Part shown: positions 1 to 11,090 of the stretch, piece by piece
Layout: each line of letters opens with the position of its first letter
Numbering within the stretch: position 1 is the first letter of the stretch
Source: Eonycteris spelaea
Lineage: Eukaryota; Chordata; Mammalia; Chiroptera; Pteropodidae
Assembly (NCBI GenBank): GCA_003508835.1
Contig: PUFA01000171.1
Coordinates: forward strand, 3,390,001 to 3,454,000
Length of the DNA stretch: 64,000 bases
Direction of reading: 5' to 3'
Made by a program: the position numbers and the translations under genes
The notes under the pieces: model-generated
What the model was told of the DNA's origin: nothing
Database searches by the model: none
What the model saw: the letters and a program-made list of their open reading frames with translations, nothing else

Positions 1-384
1 CTGGAATAATCTGAACAACAAATAAACATTTTAAAACCCGTATGTTCTAATTTAAAAATTCCATAGTGAATCTAGGCAGAAAATAATCCTGGAATGAGTG
101 TTGGGAAGTCTATTGCCCCAGAGACCCCCAACGGAATCCTCACTTTGCCTTTACTCCCCCTGCCAGTTATCCTATCTATATGTTGAACTCAGGCAGTCTC
201 CAGAACACAGAGTTTTTTACCCACCTGAGGTTACTGTGCTACCTGCCTCACAGCAGACTGGACTTGACCAAGCTGGCCATGTGCTTTGACCTCATTGGGA
301 AATGGTGCTATAGTGGTACCATATAACTGGGGCAGATTATTCCAAGTCTTTCCTATAAAAGGGTATGTGTACTTTCCCACATGT

Positions 385-500
385 CAGGAGTTATTCCCAG
401 AATTTCTCTTAAAGGTAAGAACTGATATTTTAGCCCTATCTTCCAGATGAACAAACAGAAACTAAGAGGTTATATATCTTGGCTCAAACCACACGTGGAA
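385..500 (-). repeat. possible MIR fragment
   Basis: Weak match to the reverse-complement MIR core: a stretch like 'atgaacaaacagaaactaagaggtt' around 447-471 resembles the usual 'gatgaggaaactgaggc' block. It is too short and diverged to be sure. The rest of 1-384 shows nothing I recognise. Confidence 0.35.
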
Positions 501-1849
501 TCAATCATACCCACTTGGGATGAAAACCACTGACAATCACCTACTCTTCTTCCTTTCAGTTTAGTACTTTCAAATTTTTTCAGTTTATCACAAATTCTAT
601 AGGCCTTGGGATCCCTAAGCCAGATTTGGTCAGAATGGGTAGAGAATGGTGATGGAGCCATTAATTAAACATGTTACCAAATAAGCTTATTTTCACTTAA
701 AAGATACTCAGTGGTACATTATTTTACTTAAAGATACCCAAAGGTACATTGTCAACACCTTGGAATCGCTGAAACAGCTTCAAGTGAAAAATACAGAAAT
801 AAACCATATTAACCTCCAGCCTCATGGGGCTACTTCCAGATTCCTGAAAGGTTCCACTCTCTCCTGGCTTTTTCACACTCGTGCCCTTCAGGTTTCAGTT
901 TGGACATCATTTCCGCTGGTTGCAGGTCAGGGTGAGGTGACCCTCCATACTAGCTGAGCAGCATACTGGCTATTGATGTACATTTCAAAGTGCAATTCTC
1001 CCCACTGCCTATTTGCTGGTCCCTCTTTTCCATTCAAGTTCAGAAAGGCAAGCAGGCCAGCTTGGTGCCTGGCACTGAGAATTGTCCAATAGATGAAATA
1101 CTGCTAAATGTTCAACAGATCTGTTAAACAGATCTCCTATCTCCTTTTAGTTCACAAGCTAACTGCTGGCAAAACTAGTGGGATGGTTTAGGGGGCTGTT
1201 TTTATGTTGTTTCTTGCTGTTCTGCCTCGATATCACAAACTGTGAAGGATGAAATAGGAATCAAAGCTGTTAGCAGGGGCTAAAAAAATTATTGTGATCC
1301 ACAATCCCCGTATCATCTTTCTTCCCCAAATAGTTAAGAAACAAGAAATCCAGGTCAACCATCTATATATTTATACTTTCTACGATGAGTACATTCACAC
1401 TTTCTCCTCTCCCTGCCCCCGGTAGTCATAATTCTTGAATATATACTGACTGCTTTACTATTTGGTATTTTAATAGCGGTTGTTAACTGATATCTAAACT
1501 GAGTTTCGCCAATAAAAAGTTCAAGATCATTCTGTTCCTGTGGCTCTCTTAAACACCAGGAAACCTGGGGAAGGACTAGGGAAGCCAAGTGAAAGACTTA
1601 AGAAGGTGGGCGGGTCCCATTAAAATGGTCTCTCCAGATCCTTTTAGTTCCTGGTTTCTCCCAAGTTTAAGTAGTTTCACTTTGTCCCTGGTGGAGTAGG
1701 GGGGCCAAGAATCCCGTCTCTTTGGCATGGACTGTTACAACCTTAGAGAAGTGCTTGGTTTATCTGTTATAAATCAGCAGTTTCTTCCTTTCTATTGTGT
1801 GTTTTTTTTTTTTCCCAGTACAGAACAGCTTCCTAACTGTCTATTCCAC
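501..1849. other. unassigned non-coding stretch
   Basis: No repeat or exon is recognised. Reading frames here are all under 80 codons and have no visible motif. There is a short T-run at about 1801-1813. If the minus-strand first exon near 15.2 kb is real, this is intronic or downstream sequence of that gene. Confidence 0.5.
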
Positions 1850-2450
1850 TCCTGTCCTCTTCCAATCCAGTGTCTACCCAGCAGCTAGCATACCCTTTAA
1901 AAAATGTAATTGGACCATGTCATTTTCTAATAAAGCCCTAGTGTAGCTTCCCCTGCACTGCTGATAAAACCTAAGTGTCTTAACTTGATCTGTGAGGCCT
2001 CGAGGGACCTGGCTCCTGTCCACCCTACCCGTAAACACGCCCCTTTCATTCCGCCCTGACCTCATGGCCTGTCTGAGCTCCCCAAGCCCCCCAAGCACTT
2101 CACTTTCATACGTGCCGTTTATTTCCTCTGCCTAGAAGAGCCTTCCTCCCAGTTCTTCACTTGGCTGGTTCCTCCTCAGCCTTCTGGTCCCAGAACACCT
2201 GGTCCTCAGGGAGTCCCTCATCTACCATAAACAGTCTCTTTCCTGGCACCTGGTCTTCTCCTTCCTTGCACTCATGGCTGAGTGTAATTGTTCAATTGCT
2301 CATGGTCTGCATCTTTACCAGCAGTAAGCTAAGTGAGGCCAGGGCCCACAGTTGGCTTTTCTTCAGTTTGTTTTTTTAAACTATTGTACATCCAGGACCC
2401 AGCACAGTGAGTGGCTCATAATAGTACAATCCAGATCTGTTGAACACATC
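1850..2450 (+). repeat. L2 LINE 3' fragment
   Basis: The sequence reads through the usual L2 3' order: a block like 'gaccatgtcattttctaataaagccct', then 'gaggcctcgagggacctggctcctg', then a 'cctctgcctagaa' block, and an end like 'cagcacagtgagtggctcataat...tgttgaacac'. It is heavily diverged. L2 was active before the placental radiation, so this is old, inert DNA. Confidence 0.85.
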
Positions 2451-3954
2451 ACAGGAGACTGTAAAAGAATTAATTGTATCGTGCATCCAAAATGGAGCTC
2501 TATACCTTTAAACTGTTAAAGTATTAAATTGTTTATGTACATGTTTTGGGGAAGATAGGGATCTCTTCTTTTAGTCGCTTTCTATATAAGGTTGAGTCAA
2601 TTTCTTTGTGAAAACAGAATTGGGCCCTAACTGTTGGTCCATCTTGTTAGCAGCCAGCTTTTGTGGGAGTAGCAAGGACCTGGGCTGGGGGACCATGGCC
2701 AAGTCTTTTGACAAACAGCTGGCACAGCTTGGCACAGTTTTGCTGCTTTCTGTTTCAAAGCAGTCAGAATGCCTAAGGTTAAGGAGACAGAAGTACAGTT
2801 ACATAGGACTAAGTTTCTCAGAACCTTTTGGAGAAATTCCTTTGGATTTACACTGGGTGCATGTGTGTACTGGTTTTCATAATTTGTCTTATTAAAAGTT
2901 GTGCTCTTAGTTTCCTGTGTTTCTTTTTTCTTTTTATCCTGCTCCATGTCCATCATGCATGAAGCTGGACTTACTGTCATCTTTCTATCCTGTTAGCAGG
3001 TCTCTGGTGTCATTACCATAGGCTCCCCAGCATGAGTCCCTTCAGTCTCCAGAAGGCAGGAGAAGGCCTGGATTCTTGGCTTCTTCAGTGTCTGAAGGAA
3101 GATTTTTAAGAACTGATGCTGTTGGGTGCAGATTTCTGTCCTTAGCCTAAGATAGCTATTCTTCATTCTCTGATGGCTGAGCATTTATCAAAGGTTTCAC
3201 ATTCTCAGTGAATTTCCCTTTCTTTATAAGTCCCCTGTTCCTGTTCCTGTAAGACCTTTGGTACCTACACATTTAGACTTAACCTCTGGGCCAGTATCCC
3301 TTCATTACTTTTTTGCTTTTTAAATTATTATTTACCATCTAGGAGGCTCTCACTCCGTATCCCCTCGGGCCTGTATCCTATCTGGCGCTTCTCATCATAT
3401 GCATAACACTCACTTGTACTTCAAACTCCTTCTTTCTTTCAGCTAGCCCACCTGATCTGCGGCTTGGTTATGACCTGGAGGCCACACTTCACCCTTCGGC
3501 CGTGCATAGGTGTCCGTCTACGTCCCAGTCCCATGTCCATTTGTCTCCCTTGCTCCTCTTGCTGCTGCTTTTCCTCGCTTGATGTCCCCTGATACCACCC
3601 ACATGAATCCATATGTACAGTTTATACCACTGAAATAAATTCTGATAATTTGTGAAACCAGAAGCGTAACTATCACTAGATCTTAGCCAATGACCTCTGT
3701 TCTAACTTTGCACAGAGATTGGAAAAGGGTGGGTAGGGGGACAAACCAAATATTTTAACCTAATAATATTTAATCTCCTTCGGATTCACTTCTGACTTTG
3801 AGGTCTATAACAGGATCCCAAGGCAAGTGCATAAGAAAACCCGGGGTGCTCATGCAAGGCCTCACAGTTAAGCTGATGATAACACCAGCATTTTAGGGGT
3901 ATGGTATTCTCTACAAACAGAGCCTGACCTTAAATCAATTCAGAGAAGTGGCAG
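2451..3954. other. unassigned non-coding stretch
   Basis: No repeat is confidently identified. Reading frames of up to 117 codons occur (minus strand 2627-2980), but their translations are low in information and match no family I know. A short pentamer/hexamer repetition (cctgtt) lies at about 3235-3250. Confidence 0.5.
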
Positions 3955-4175
3955 GCTGTGTGATATGTATGAACAATATGAATTCTGGAGCCAGCTGCTC
4001 AGGCTCTTGCACCTAGTAGGCATCTGACCTTGGCAGGTCACTTAACCTCTTGTGATGCAGTATACTTCTCTATAAAACAGGATAATAACAGCACTGGCAT
4101 CAAAGTGAAGCTTGAACAAACCAATACTGTAAAGCACTTGGAACAGTGCCTAGAAATAAATGGTAACTTCTTCCA
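3955..4175 (+). repeat. MIR SINE
   Basis: Near full-length MIR: 'tctggagccagctgctcaggctct', then 'tctgaccttggcaggtcacttaacctctt', then 'ctctataaaacaggataataacag', and the tail 'gtaaagcacttggaacagtgcctag'. MIR is a tRNA-derived, mammal-wide SINE. Confidence 0.9.
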
Positions 4176-4194
4176 ACAGAATGGAAATTTACAT

Positions 4195-4440
4195 TTTGGG
4201 GGCACATAGTATGTACCAGATACTGTGCTTTAAAAGTTATTCAGTTAATTTTCTTATCATCGGAGACAGTGATAACCCTCATTTTACAAACAAAGAAAGC
4301 AAAATAAAAACAAGTAGAAAAAGGTATGGCCAAAGGCCATGCCCTCTCTACTCCCCGCTGCAGTCTCCCTCTTCCCTCCCCCCCAACCCCCGCCACCATT
4401 AAACACTTCTGAGGATAACTAGGCTTTGAACTCTCTTTTC
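4195..4440 (-). repeat. MIR SINE, diverged
   Basis: Reverse-complement MIR pattern: 'tatgtaccagatactgtgc', then 'gataaccctcattttacaaacaaag', then 'ctaggctttgaactc'. It lies next to a forward MIR, giving two independent insertions in opposite orientation. A C-rich low-complexity piece sits at about 4365-4395. Confidence 0.7.
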
Positions 4441-4579
4441 TTAGACATCAGCCACATGCCAAGCCACGCATGCCTGTCATTTCTCCCACATCACCCTTTG
4501 CTCCTCATGAGACAATAAGACATGCGTGCAAACCAAAGACCAGCAGATATACCAAAATGTTACTCCTGGATGATACTAT

Positions 4580-4662
4580 GGGTGATATTCTTCTCTTTTT
4601 CTGTAGCTTGCAAAGTGTTTTTACAATGAACATTTATCATTTTAATTATCAGAAAAATTAAA
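4580..4662 (+). repeat. L1M/HAL1-like 3'-end fragment
   Basis: The segment 'gtgtttttacaatgaacat' followed by 'tttaattatcagaaaaat' matches the end typical of old L1M and HAL1 elements (a 'ttacaatgagcatgtattactttta-taatcagaaaaa' motif). The fragment is short. Confidence 0.55.
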
Positions 4663-4702
4663 TTAGCCTTGTTTTGTTCCTCATTAGAATGAGTCTAAGT
4701 CT

Positions 4703-4722
4703 AATTTCTCCATATTTTTAAA
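4703..4722. repeat. left target-site duplication of 5S retroposon
   Basis: A 20-bp direct repeat identical to 4871-4890. It starts 'aatttctcc' and ends 'tttttaaa'. The AT-rich 'tttttaaa' edge suits the L1 endonuclease target (TTTT/AA on the opposite strand). Confidence 0.92.
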
Positions 4723-4870
4723 ATTTTTATCTAACTTCATTTTTATGTTTTACTCCTACAGCACCTGGTCTTCCAGGTGGTCTCCCATACAAGTACTAAC
4801 CAGGCCTGACCCTGCTTAGCTTCCAAGATCAGACAGAATCGGGCTTGTTCAGGGTGGCATGGCCATAGGC
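4723..4870 (-). mobile_element. 5S rRNA-derived retroposon, full length
   Basis: On the minus strand this begins at 4870 with the 5' end of 5S rRNA and runs through to its last helix at about 4753. It is about 11 percent diverged, mostly by CpG decay. The internal pol III promoter is recognisable: box A around 'aagctaagcagg' and box C around 'tatgggagacc' (one change from ggatgggagacc). A 30-nt A-rich tail follows (about 4752 down to 4723). The element is flanked by a perfect 20-bp direct repeat, 4703-4722 and 4871-4890, the signature of L1-type target-primed insertion. Alternatives are a one-off 5S pseudogene or a member of a 5S-derived SINE family. Changes shared with the copy at 56,297 favour a family. 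Confidence 0.9.
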
Positions 4871-4890
4871 AATTTCTCCATATTTTTAAA
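4871..4890. repeat. right target-site duplication of 5S retroposon
   Basis: Identical partner of 4703-4722. Zero mismatches over 20 bp suggest that the insertion is younger than most repeats in this window. Confidence 0.92.
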
Positions 4891-5179
4891 GGAAAACCTT
4901 GGTTGGGCAATGGAAGTGGATGTTCCTGTCCTGGGAGCCAGTTCGAGCAGTGGAAAGACTTCCCGCTGTAGCAGGATTCACTTGGGAGCTTCAGCAAACA
5001 CTGAAAATACTCATCGGAGGAGGAAGCAGGTTTTCTGGGAAACCAGTGTAAGCAGAGGGAGATGAATGCTTCCCGAGAAAATTCAGCTGCTGCCTTTCTT
5101 CCCCTACTCCCTCTCTCTAGTGTTCCCAAAGAACCATATAAACCTCCATAGTGAACCAGAAAAATGCCTTACTCTAATA

Positions 5180-5430
5180 TTATACATGATAGCTTGAAAG
5201 CACCTTCTATACATTATTCCATTTGGCCTTCATGATAATCCTAAAGGGCATGTTGAATAGGTATTACTTATCCTCATGTAGCAGGGGTAGACAGCCTCAC
5301 AGACGAACTCTTAGTTACTTGCTCAAGGTCAGGACTTGTAAGCCACATGGCTGGCACAGGAAGCCAGGGTCCCTAATTCTTAACTTCTATGCTGTCTCTT
5401 CTGTCACACTTACTTTGGATTCTACAATGC
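5180..5430 (-). repeat. MIR SINE
   Basis: Reverse-complement MIR: 'ggccttcatgataatcctaaa', then 'ttacttatcctcatgtagcag', then 'agttacttgctcaaggtcagg', then 'gaagccagggtccctaattct'. Confidence 0.85.
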
Positions 5431-6009
5431 TAAGGGTCCATTGACAAGGTGGCGAACATTTAATCCCAAAAGCATTTTCTGAAGCGATTACTGACATCAG
5501 ATGGACCCCTCTCTATCCCTAACCCAACTATCCCTAGATGCTGCGTGGTGTAGCACCAGTAATGGCCTCTAGGAAAGCACGTTGGTAAAGATCTACCCGT
5601 GAGAGAAACAAGAGGAAAGAGAGCAAGCAGCATCATGGTGGAAGGTACACAGGAACCTGGGTTTGTTAATACTTAACTCCCTATGTCCACAAAACATTAG
5701 GAAAAAGGAGTTTGAATGCTTAAATAGACACCAAAAATGGCTATATGTGCACATCCCGTTACAGAAGACAAATATTGGACCCACAGTCAGGAGACCTACA
5801 CCAAGTTTGTCTGTATGAGCTTTGGGATTCCTTTACCTTTAGTGGTCTATGAACTAAGGTGTAAAAGGGATATAAATGATACATCCCAAGTGAGAAAACA
5901 TCATCTCTGAGTACCTCCATGCACAAGTGATGAGCACTTTCTGCATGCAGGCTCCAAGTTGTAATCTGTGTTGAAAAAAAGACAACTTCTGACCCCCAGT
6001 CTTGCTGGA

Positions 6010-6200
6010 AAGACACACACAGGATTTGGAGCCAGGTCAGCCTGGGTTCCCCATCTCTGCCAGTCCCTAGTCACTGTTCTATGAGTCTTAGGACCTCATC
6101 TGTGAAAAAAAGGGAAGAATAATTACCTGCCTGGTGGCACTGCTGTGGGAATCAATGAGCCTAGTGTGTGACAATCCCTACAAGATAGGAGCTATTATTA
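6010..6200 (+). repeat. MIR SINE
   Basis: Forward MIR: 'ggatttggagccaggtcagcctgggttcc' (6021 on), then 'ggacctcatctgtgaaaaaaaggga', then 'taattacctgcctggtggcactgctgtgggaatcaatgag'. Confidence 0.85.
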
Positions 6201-6574
6201 AGTCAAAGTGGCCAATAAGAGAATGGGGAAAGTCACCCAAGGGATGTGTCAGGATGGCAGTAGATTAAATACCTTATAAAGGGAAACTGCAATGTCTAAA
6301 GCATTTGGGGAGGGATAGAAAATTTAACCCCAAAATGGAGAGGTTTTTTGCCATTTAAGAACAGGAAATATGGAGCACCACCTGGGCCCCTTCGGAACAG
6401 ACTAGCACAGAGGACCTAGCCCTGGTGTGAAAGAAATGGTTCCTCAAGTGTCAAGGATGACAGAATTCACGTGAGTTCTTCAAAGGCCTCCTGTCACCAG
6501 AGGGAGCCTCAGGCGCTGGGCAGGGATGACGTATCAGTGAACGTATCCACAAGGCTGTTTTAAAAACATGGGTG

Positions 6575-6718
6575 TCAAATATGATGGTGGAAGGACACTA
6601 AACTTTGGGATGTGAGCACACAATAGAGTATAGATACTGAATTATGTTGTACGCCTGAAATTTATATAATGATAGTAATCATTTTTACCTCAATAAATTC
6701 AATAATTAAAAAAAATAT
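6575..6718 (+). repeat. L1 3'-UTR end
   Basis: It shows the L1 tail order 'gatggtggaaggacactaaact', then 'attatgttgtacgcctgaaa', then 'tacctcaataaattc', and ends in an A-rich tract. It is 5'-truncated to about 145 bp. The same subfamily-like ending recurs at 56,160-56,290. Confidence 0.85.
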
Positions 6719-7679
6719 ATGAGTTTGGACCCAGTTTTTTTGAGCCCCTGGGGTGCTTTGACCTTGGGCTCTGAGGCAAGAGACTCCTGCCCTCCTGCAG
6801 GCAGGAGGAGGTAAAGGGACTCTTGCTCTGGCAAGTGCCTGGGGTCACAATGTGGTTGGTGGGAGCCAGAGTTTCTCTTTCCCATCTATTTGCAAATAAG
6901 TTTCTCCCGTCCTAGTCCTGCCTAGAGAAGAGGGGTGGACATTAAAAATATAAATGGAGACTGTCATTCATCGGGGGAAAATAGGTCCCTTGCTAAGTTT
7001 GGCATCGGCTGAGGAATCTTAGCAAAAATGAACTCACCTCCTTGTCTGTGAGGGAGGCCTAATCCTTACTTTGCCCAAGAGGATTACTGGGTCTTAGAAA
7101 GAAGCTCACATGCACTTTTTTTTTTAAAGCTCGTGCCAACTGCATTTGTGTCCACAATATTCAAGATTCGTTCTGCTTTTTAGCATAGATAATAGACATT
7201 CCATGCTATTTAAATGCCTCCAAATCTCAGACCTAAATGTTTCCAATCTTTGCTATCACCCAAAGCAGGGCTTTCTCCGTCTCCCAAGCTTTCCCCCAGC
7301 TGTTGCTTTATACTCTTTGGAAGTAGTTTAAACAGAAGGCAAGATACCAAAATGCAGAGTATTTGTGGAAAAGTCATTGTTTATGGTTTACAATATACCT
7401 TTTCAAGGTGTTTGTAACTATGGTTCCATGAACTGGCTTTCTACTCATCCCATCATTTTTCCTTTCCTTTGGTTCTACAGGGTTAGTGTAACGCAGTTTA
7501 GTGTTTTTGGCTTTTAATAAAAGAAATCTTGTATGGCCCTACTCACTCTAACACTATTTTATTCTCTCCAGGAGAATTCTGGACCCACTGACATATATAA
7601 CACAAAAGTGAGACAAAAATCTATGTCTTTAGTTTAACCTGACATTCTCAAACATCGTTTAAAATTATTGCAAATTGGC
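6719..7679. other. unassigned non-coding stretch
   Basis: Unique-looking sequence with no recognised repeat. A short T-run lies at about 7117-7126. The two overlapping frames at 7146-7417 look like chance. Confidence 0.5.
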
Positions 7680-7890
7680 ACCTGTGTTGAGCTTTACAAT
7701 TTACAAAGTATTTCTACATAACAAATTTAATCCTCATAACAACCCTATGAAGTATTGCCCCCCTTTCAAAGAAATGGAAACTGAGGCACAGGTAATTTAA
7801 ATAAGTTGCCCAAGACCACAAAAATGGTAAAGCCAGGACCCAAACCTTCTCAGCTCCGAAGGGTGGGTGCCCTTAACCACCTTCCGCAAC
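7680..7890 (-). repeat. MIR SINE
   Basis: Clear reverse-complement MIR: 'aatcctcataacaaccctatgaagta', then 'gaaatggaaactgaggcacagg', then 'aagttgcccaagaccaca', then 'taaagccaggacccaaacc', then 'gcccttaaccacc'. Confidence 0.92.
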
Positions 7891-8325
7891 AATCGCATCA
7901 CCTAAGGGCTTAGTTAGGTTATTTTGTAGGGCTGAAAGATCTCTGGAAAACTGAGCTGCCTTATCCCAAGAAGAGCAGAATTCTTCAAGTACTGTCTTCC
8001 TCAGAAGCAATGATTTTTGGTGGTTTTCACTGGTAACCACTACTCCTTACCCTCACTACCAGGGCTACCTCATTTCTACTTGTAGTTATAATTCCTCGCC
8101 TAACTCTGGGGCCAGTTGGACTCCAAATGAGAAGGAATTTAAGCCTTCGAGTGGTATCTTAGGAGACAGCTTCAAGACAAACTCTTAGCTAGTTGTGTTC
8201 TCATCGTGAACCTCAAGTCCCTGTGCAATACCCCAGTTCCAGTGCCTCCCTGGTGTTTCAGGGTAGATGAAAACCTGCCTTTGATACCAAATCCTTCAAG
8301 GCCAAAGGCTGGCCTTGTTAATGTC

Positions 8326-8570
8326 CACTAACCAGCAGTTCCCAACCTCTTGGGCACTAAGGACCGGTGCTCCCATAAGAATCTAATGCCTGATGATCTG
8401 GGGTGGAGCTGAGGCGGCGATGCCAGCATGGGCGAGAGGCTGCAAATACAGATGAGGCTTCGCTCGCTTGCCCACTTGCCACTCATCTCCTGCTATGCGG
8501 CCCAGTTCCTAATAGGCCACGGACCAGTGCCTGGTCTGCAGCTGTGGAGTTGGGGACTCCTGCACTAACC
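8326..8570. mobile_element. hAT-type non-autonomous DNA transposon with target duplication
   Basis: The element (about 8334-8562) starts 'agcagttcccaacctcttgg' and ends 'gttggggactcctg', imperfect inverted ends typical of hAT elements of the 'caggggttcccaacc' kind. The interior has the characteristic 'aagaatctaatgcctgatgatct' and 'ggccacggaccagtgcctgg' blocks. It is flanked by an identical 8-bp direct repeat, cactaacc, at 8326-8333 and 8563-8570. One C is shared between repeat and element end. An 8-bp duplication is diagnostic of hAT transposition. It has no transposase frame. Confidence 0.88.
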
Positions 8571-9204
8571 CGTAAACAGATGGTAATGGGAACAAAAGCA
8601 GAGGGGAGGCAGGTAGGGAAGTTTTACCTGACTAGACAGAGCAAGTCCCTCCCTCTCCACTGGGCACTAATACAGACATGGGGTGGGCATCAGGCAGGAA
8701 TTTGGCAGGTCAGCCTAGGTGGAAAAAACCCTGTGGGCTATACATCACCCCTCATCTTCCCTCCTCCTGCAACCCCAACACACCAAGCCTGGGAAAGGTA
8801 CAGAACCCACAACAAAGAGAAGGTACTGGACTGTGACCCCATGCTGGAATCCAGCTGCAGATCCAGCTGCAGATCCATGGCCTCCGCCCCAGCCAGACCT
8901 GGCTCAGTAGGGGAGGCTGCCTCCTCTCACTATGGCATTCCAGCTGCTAGTGGTGAAGACGTAACCATGGAAACTGACACAAAGGGCTTAAAGTTGAGCG
9001 AAAAGAGGCTGAAGGCGATGGTGAAGAGGCAGAGAAGGACTTCGAGTAACGGTGCTGCAATTCTCCTAACTTTAACCTTTCATATCTATTGTGAGTTAGA
9101 CTAGGAGAAAAGTGGAACCTGTACACTGCAAAGCAGCCTTGAAAGGTCAGGGACAACCAGAGAGCTAAGATCCTTGTCGGTTCTTCCTCCCCATTTTCTC
9201 TCAT
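8571..9204 (+). other. GC-rich unique stretch with long open frame
   Basis: A 233-codon frame runs from 8403, inside the hAT element, to 9104. It includes a 12-bp tandem duplication (atccagctgcag, about 8849-8872). I recognise no domain, signal peptide or membrane segment. The frame starts inside a transposon and has no splice context that I can support, so I do not call it a gene. It could be an exonised or lncRNA region, or chance in GC-rich DNA. Confidence 0.4.
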
Positions 9205-10269
9205 CCCTTCAGAGAGCAGAGCTTTGAAAGAATTTTGTCTGCTAGTAATTTTGCCCTGAGATAATGTGGCTTACTTGGGTGGACAGAAATGGCATATAGT
9301 GGCATTCCTTCAAGAACACGGTAATGGGGCTCCTCCCCATGCCCCCTGGCTTCAGCCTATTGCTTCTAGCAGCACCTCCTCTGTACAGTGGAGGGCTTTC
9401 CCGGTGCATCTGTAAACGGACCTGGCACCACTTTCAAGGTTGGAAAAAAGGTCCTGAGACCCTTGCTGTCTAATTGTGCTGCAAAGGAGAAGCTTGGGTG
9501 TCAAGAGAGGATACAGAGCATCCTGGTGGGATTAAGTGAAAAGGCTCATATCTAAATAGGAAATTAGGTCCTTATATCTTTTAACCACATTACCCCCCTG
9601 GACATCTACACATTATTTTAACAAACTGGCCATTGTGACTTCTTATGTCTTCATTAAAGCAACAGGATTCGCAGCCTACCACCTAGGATTTATTTTTACT
9701 TGAAGTTCTAGCTCAGGGTTCTCCTGAATGGAGTTGAGGAAATGCCAATGGAAATAACGAATACGAAATATCCTGGGTCAATAGTTTACGGTTCCTCTGA
9801 CTGTGACAGGGCCCTGGAACACATTTCTCACCTTGGCATCTTGTAGCGACCAAGACAATATTGCGCCTACGTCCATCCCTAAATGGGCTTCATGAAGTCT
9901 AGGCTGAATCCTAACAGGTGGCCAGGTTGTCCACAGTTTTTGTTCACAAACTAACTTCTTGAGTCACTGGGATAGGGGCTGAAGGACAACGTCAAAGAGG
10001 GCCACTGATAGGCAGACTTTTGAGAGCTGGGGAAAGAACCTGACAATTACATTAGCTCATCTCCTGCAACAATCTCCTCCCCGCCCCCTGCCCCAGCAAC
10101 AAGTAGTAGACCTGTTACCATTTAAGAACACACTCAGGAGTGGGCCAATTTCTCTGCCAGTGCTCACTTGCAGGCAGCCCATAACAGGGTACTAGCACAA
10201 CTTACCGATGTTACTTTCTCCCTGCAATAATTAAATCTTAAAAATAATTCTACCTAAAAGGGAAAAGTA
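9205..10269. other. unassigned non-coding stretch
   Basis: No repeat or exon is recognised. All frames are short. Confidence 0.5.
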
Positions 10270-10460
10270 ACCGACATTTATTACGAACCTCATCAGCTGA
10301 GGGCAGGATCTTGTTAGGTTCCAATCCTGGCACCTCCATGCCCTCAGTGAGTTATTTAACCTCTTCTGTGTTGCGAGCTTCCTCAGTGCCTACCTTGTAG
10401 GAGTGTGAGGAAGATACAAGAAGAATTTCAGACAGTGCTCAACTCTTAGCGAGTACTTGG
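10270..10460 (+). repeat. MIR SINE
   Basis: Forward MIR with 'ggttccaatcctggcacctcc', then 'cagtgagttatttaacctcttctg', then 'ctaccttgtaggagtgtgagg', and the tail 'tagcgagtacttggtaaatatt'. Confidence 0.85.
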
Positions 10461-10479
10461 TAAATATTAGAAATTAACA

Positions 10480-10715
10480 CCCACAAGGTACGAGGCTAGT
10501 TATGTTTACATTATTTTTTTTGTCATTTACTCCTTGTAACAGCTTTAATCTGAATAGTATTAATACTTCTTTCAAGTATTGTTGTTGTTGTTATTACTGT
10601 TTTGCAGATGAGGAAGCTCAGACTTTAAGAATTTTAAAAATTGACCTAAATTACCAGTAAGCAGCAGAGCTCGGATTCAAACCTAGGCCATCCTTTCTCT
10701 ACCACATAAGACTAT
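10480..10715 (-). repeat. MIR SINE with GTT microsatellite
   Basis: Reverse-complement MIR: 'tttgcagatgaggaagctcagac', then 'gcagcagagctcggattcaaacctagg'. A short (GTT)n tract at about 10580-10593 lies in the MIR 'attattatt' segment. Confidence 0.88.
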
Positions 10716-10959
10716 TTCACTTCACTAAAGTGCCTTTATATGAGACCACATGGTTGTTGTTGTTATTTTTAGTAAAGAATAACAAGAGAAAACCTTAGCA
10801 AGAAACTCTGTTAAGACAATAGCATCAATGAAAAAGAACCAGGATTTTAAACCTCTACCATCAATCAGCAGGAGCTTTTAAAAACAACCAACCAAAAAAA
10901 CCCAACAAAACTAACCTAAGACAGAGCCCTCTACTCTGAAAAAACATTCTGAGAGAAAT

Positions 10960-11090
10960 GGATACACATTTATACTCAGGGGGTCTATGAACCCTTGAGT
11001 GTAAGAGGTCTTATTATTCATTGTTAAATTCCCAGAAGCTAATAATATGTTCTCAGGAAATGTTTGATGTTTACTGAATGAATTAAACCA
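10960..11090 (+). repeat. L2 3'-end fragment
   Basis: The L2 3' terminus pattern 'cccttgagtgtaag...ttattcattgttaaattcccagaagctaataatatgttctcaggaaatgtt...tgaatgaa' is recognisable but diverged. Confidence 0.6.

Noticed and set aside
3955..4175. tRNA-like gene from A/B-box similarity
   Set aside because: The similarity comes from the tRNA-derived head of MIR SINEs; no cloverleaf with intact acceptor stem is visible.
4754..4870. Functional 5S rRNA gene on the minus strand
   Set aside because: About 11 percent diverged, with a retroposition tail and target duplications, and no T4 terminator immediately after the last helix.
4743..5129. 128-codon minus-strand frame
   Set aside because: Its C-terminal third translates the 5S retroposon. 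The rest has no features, so it is a chance frame.
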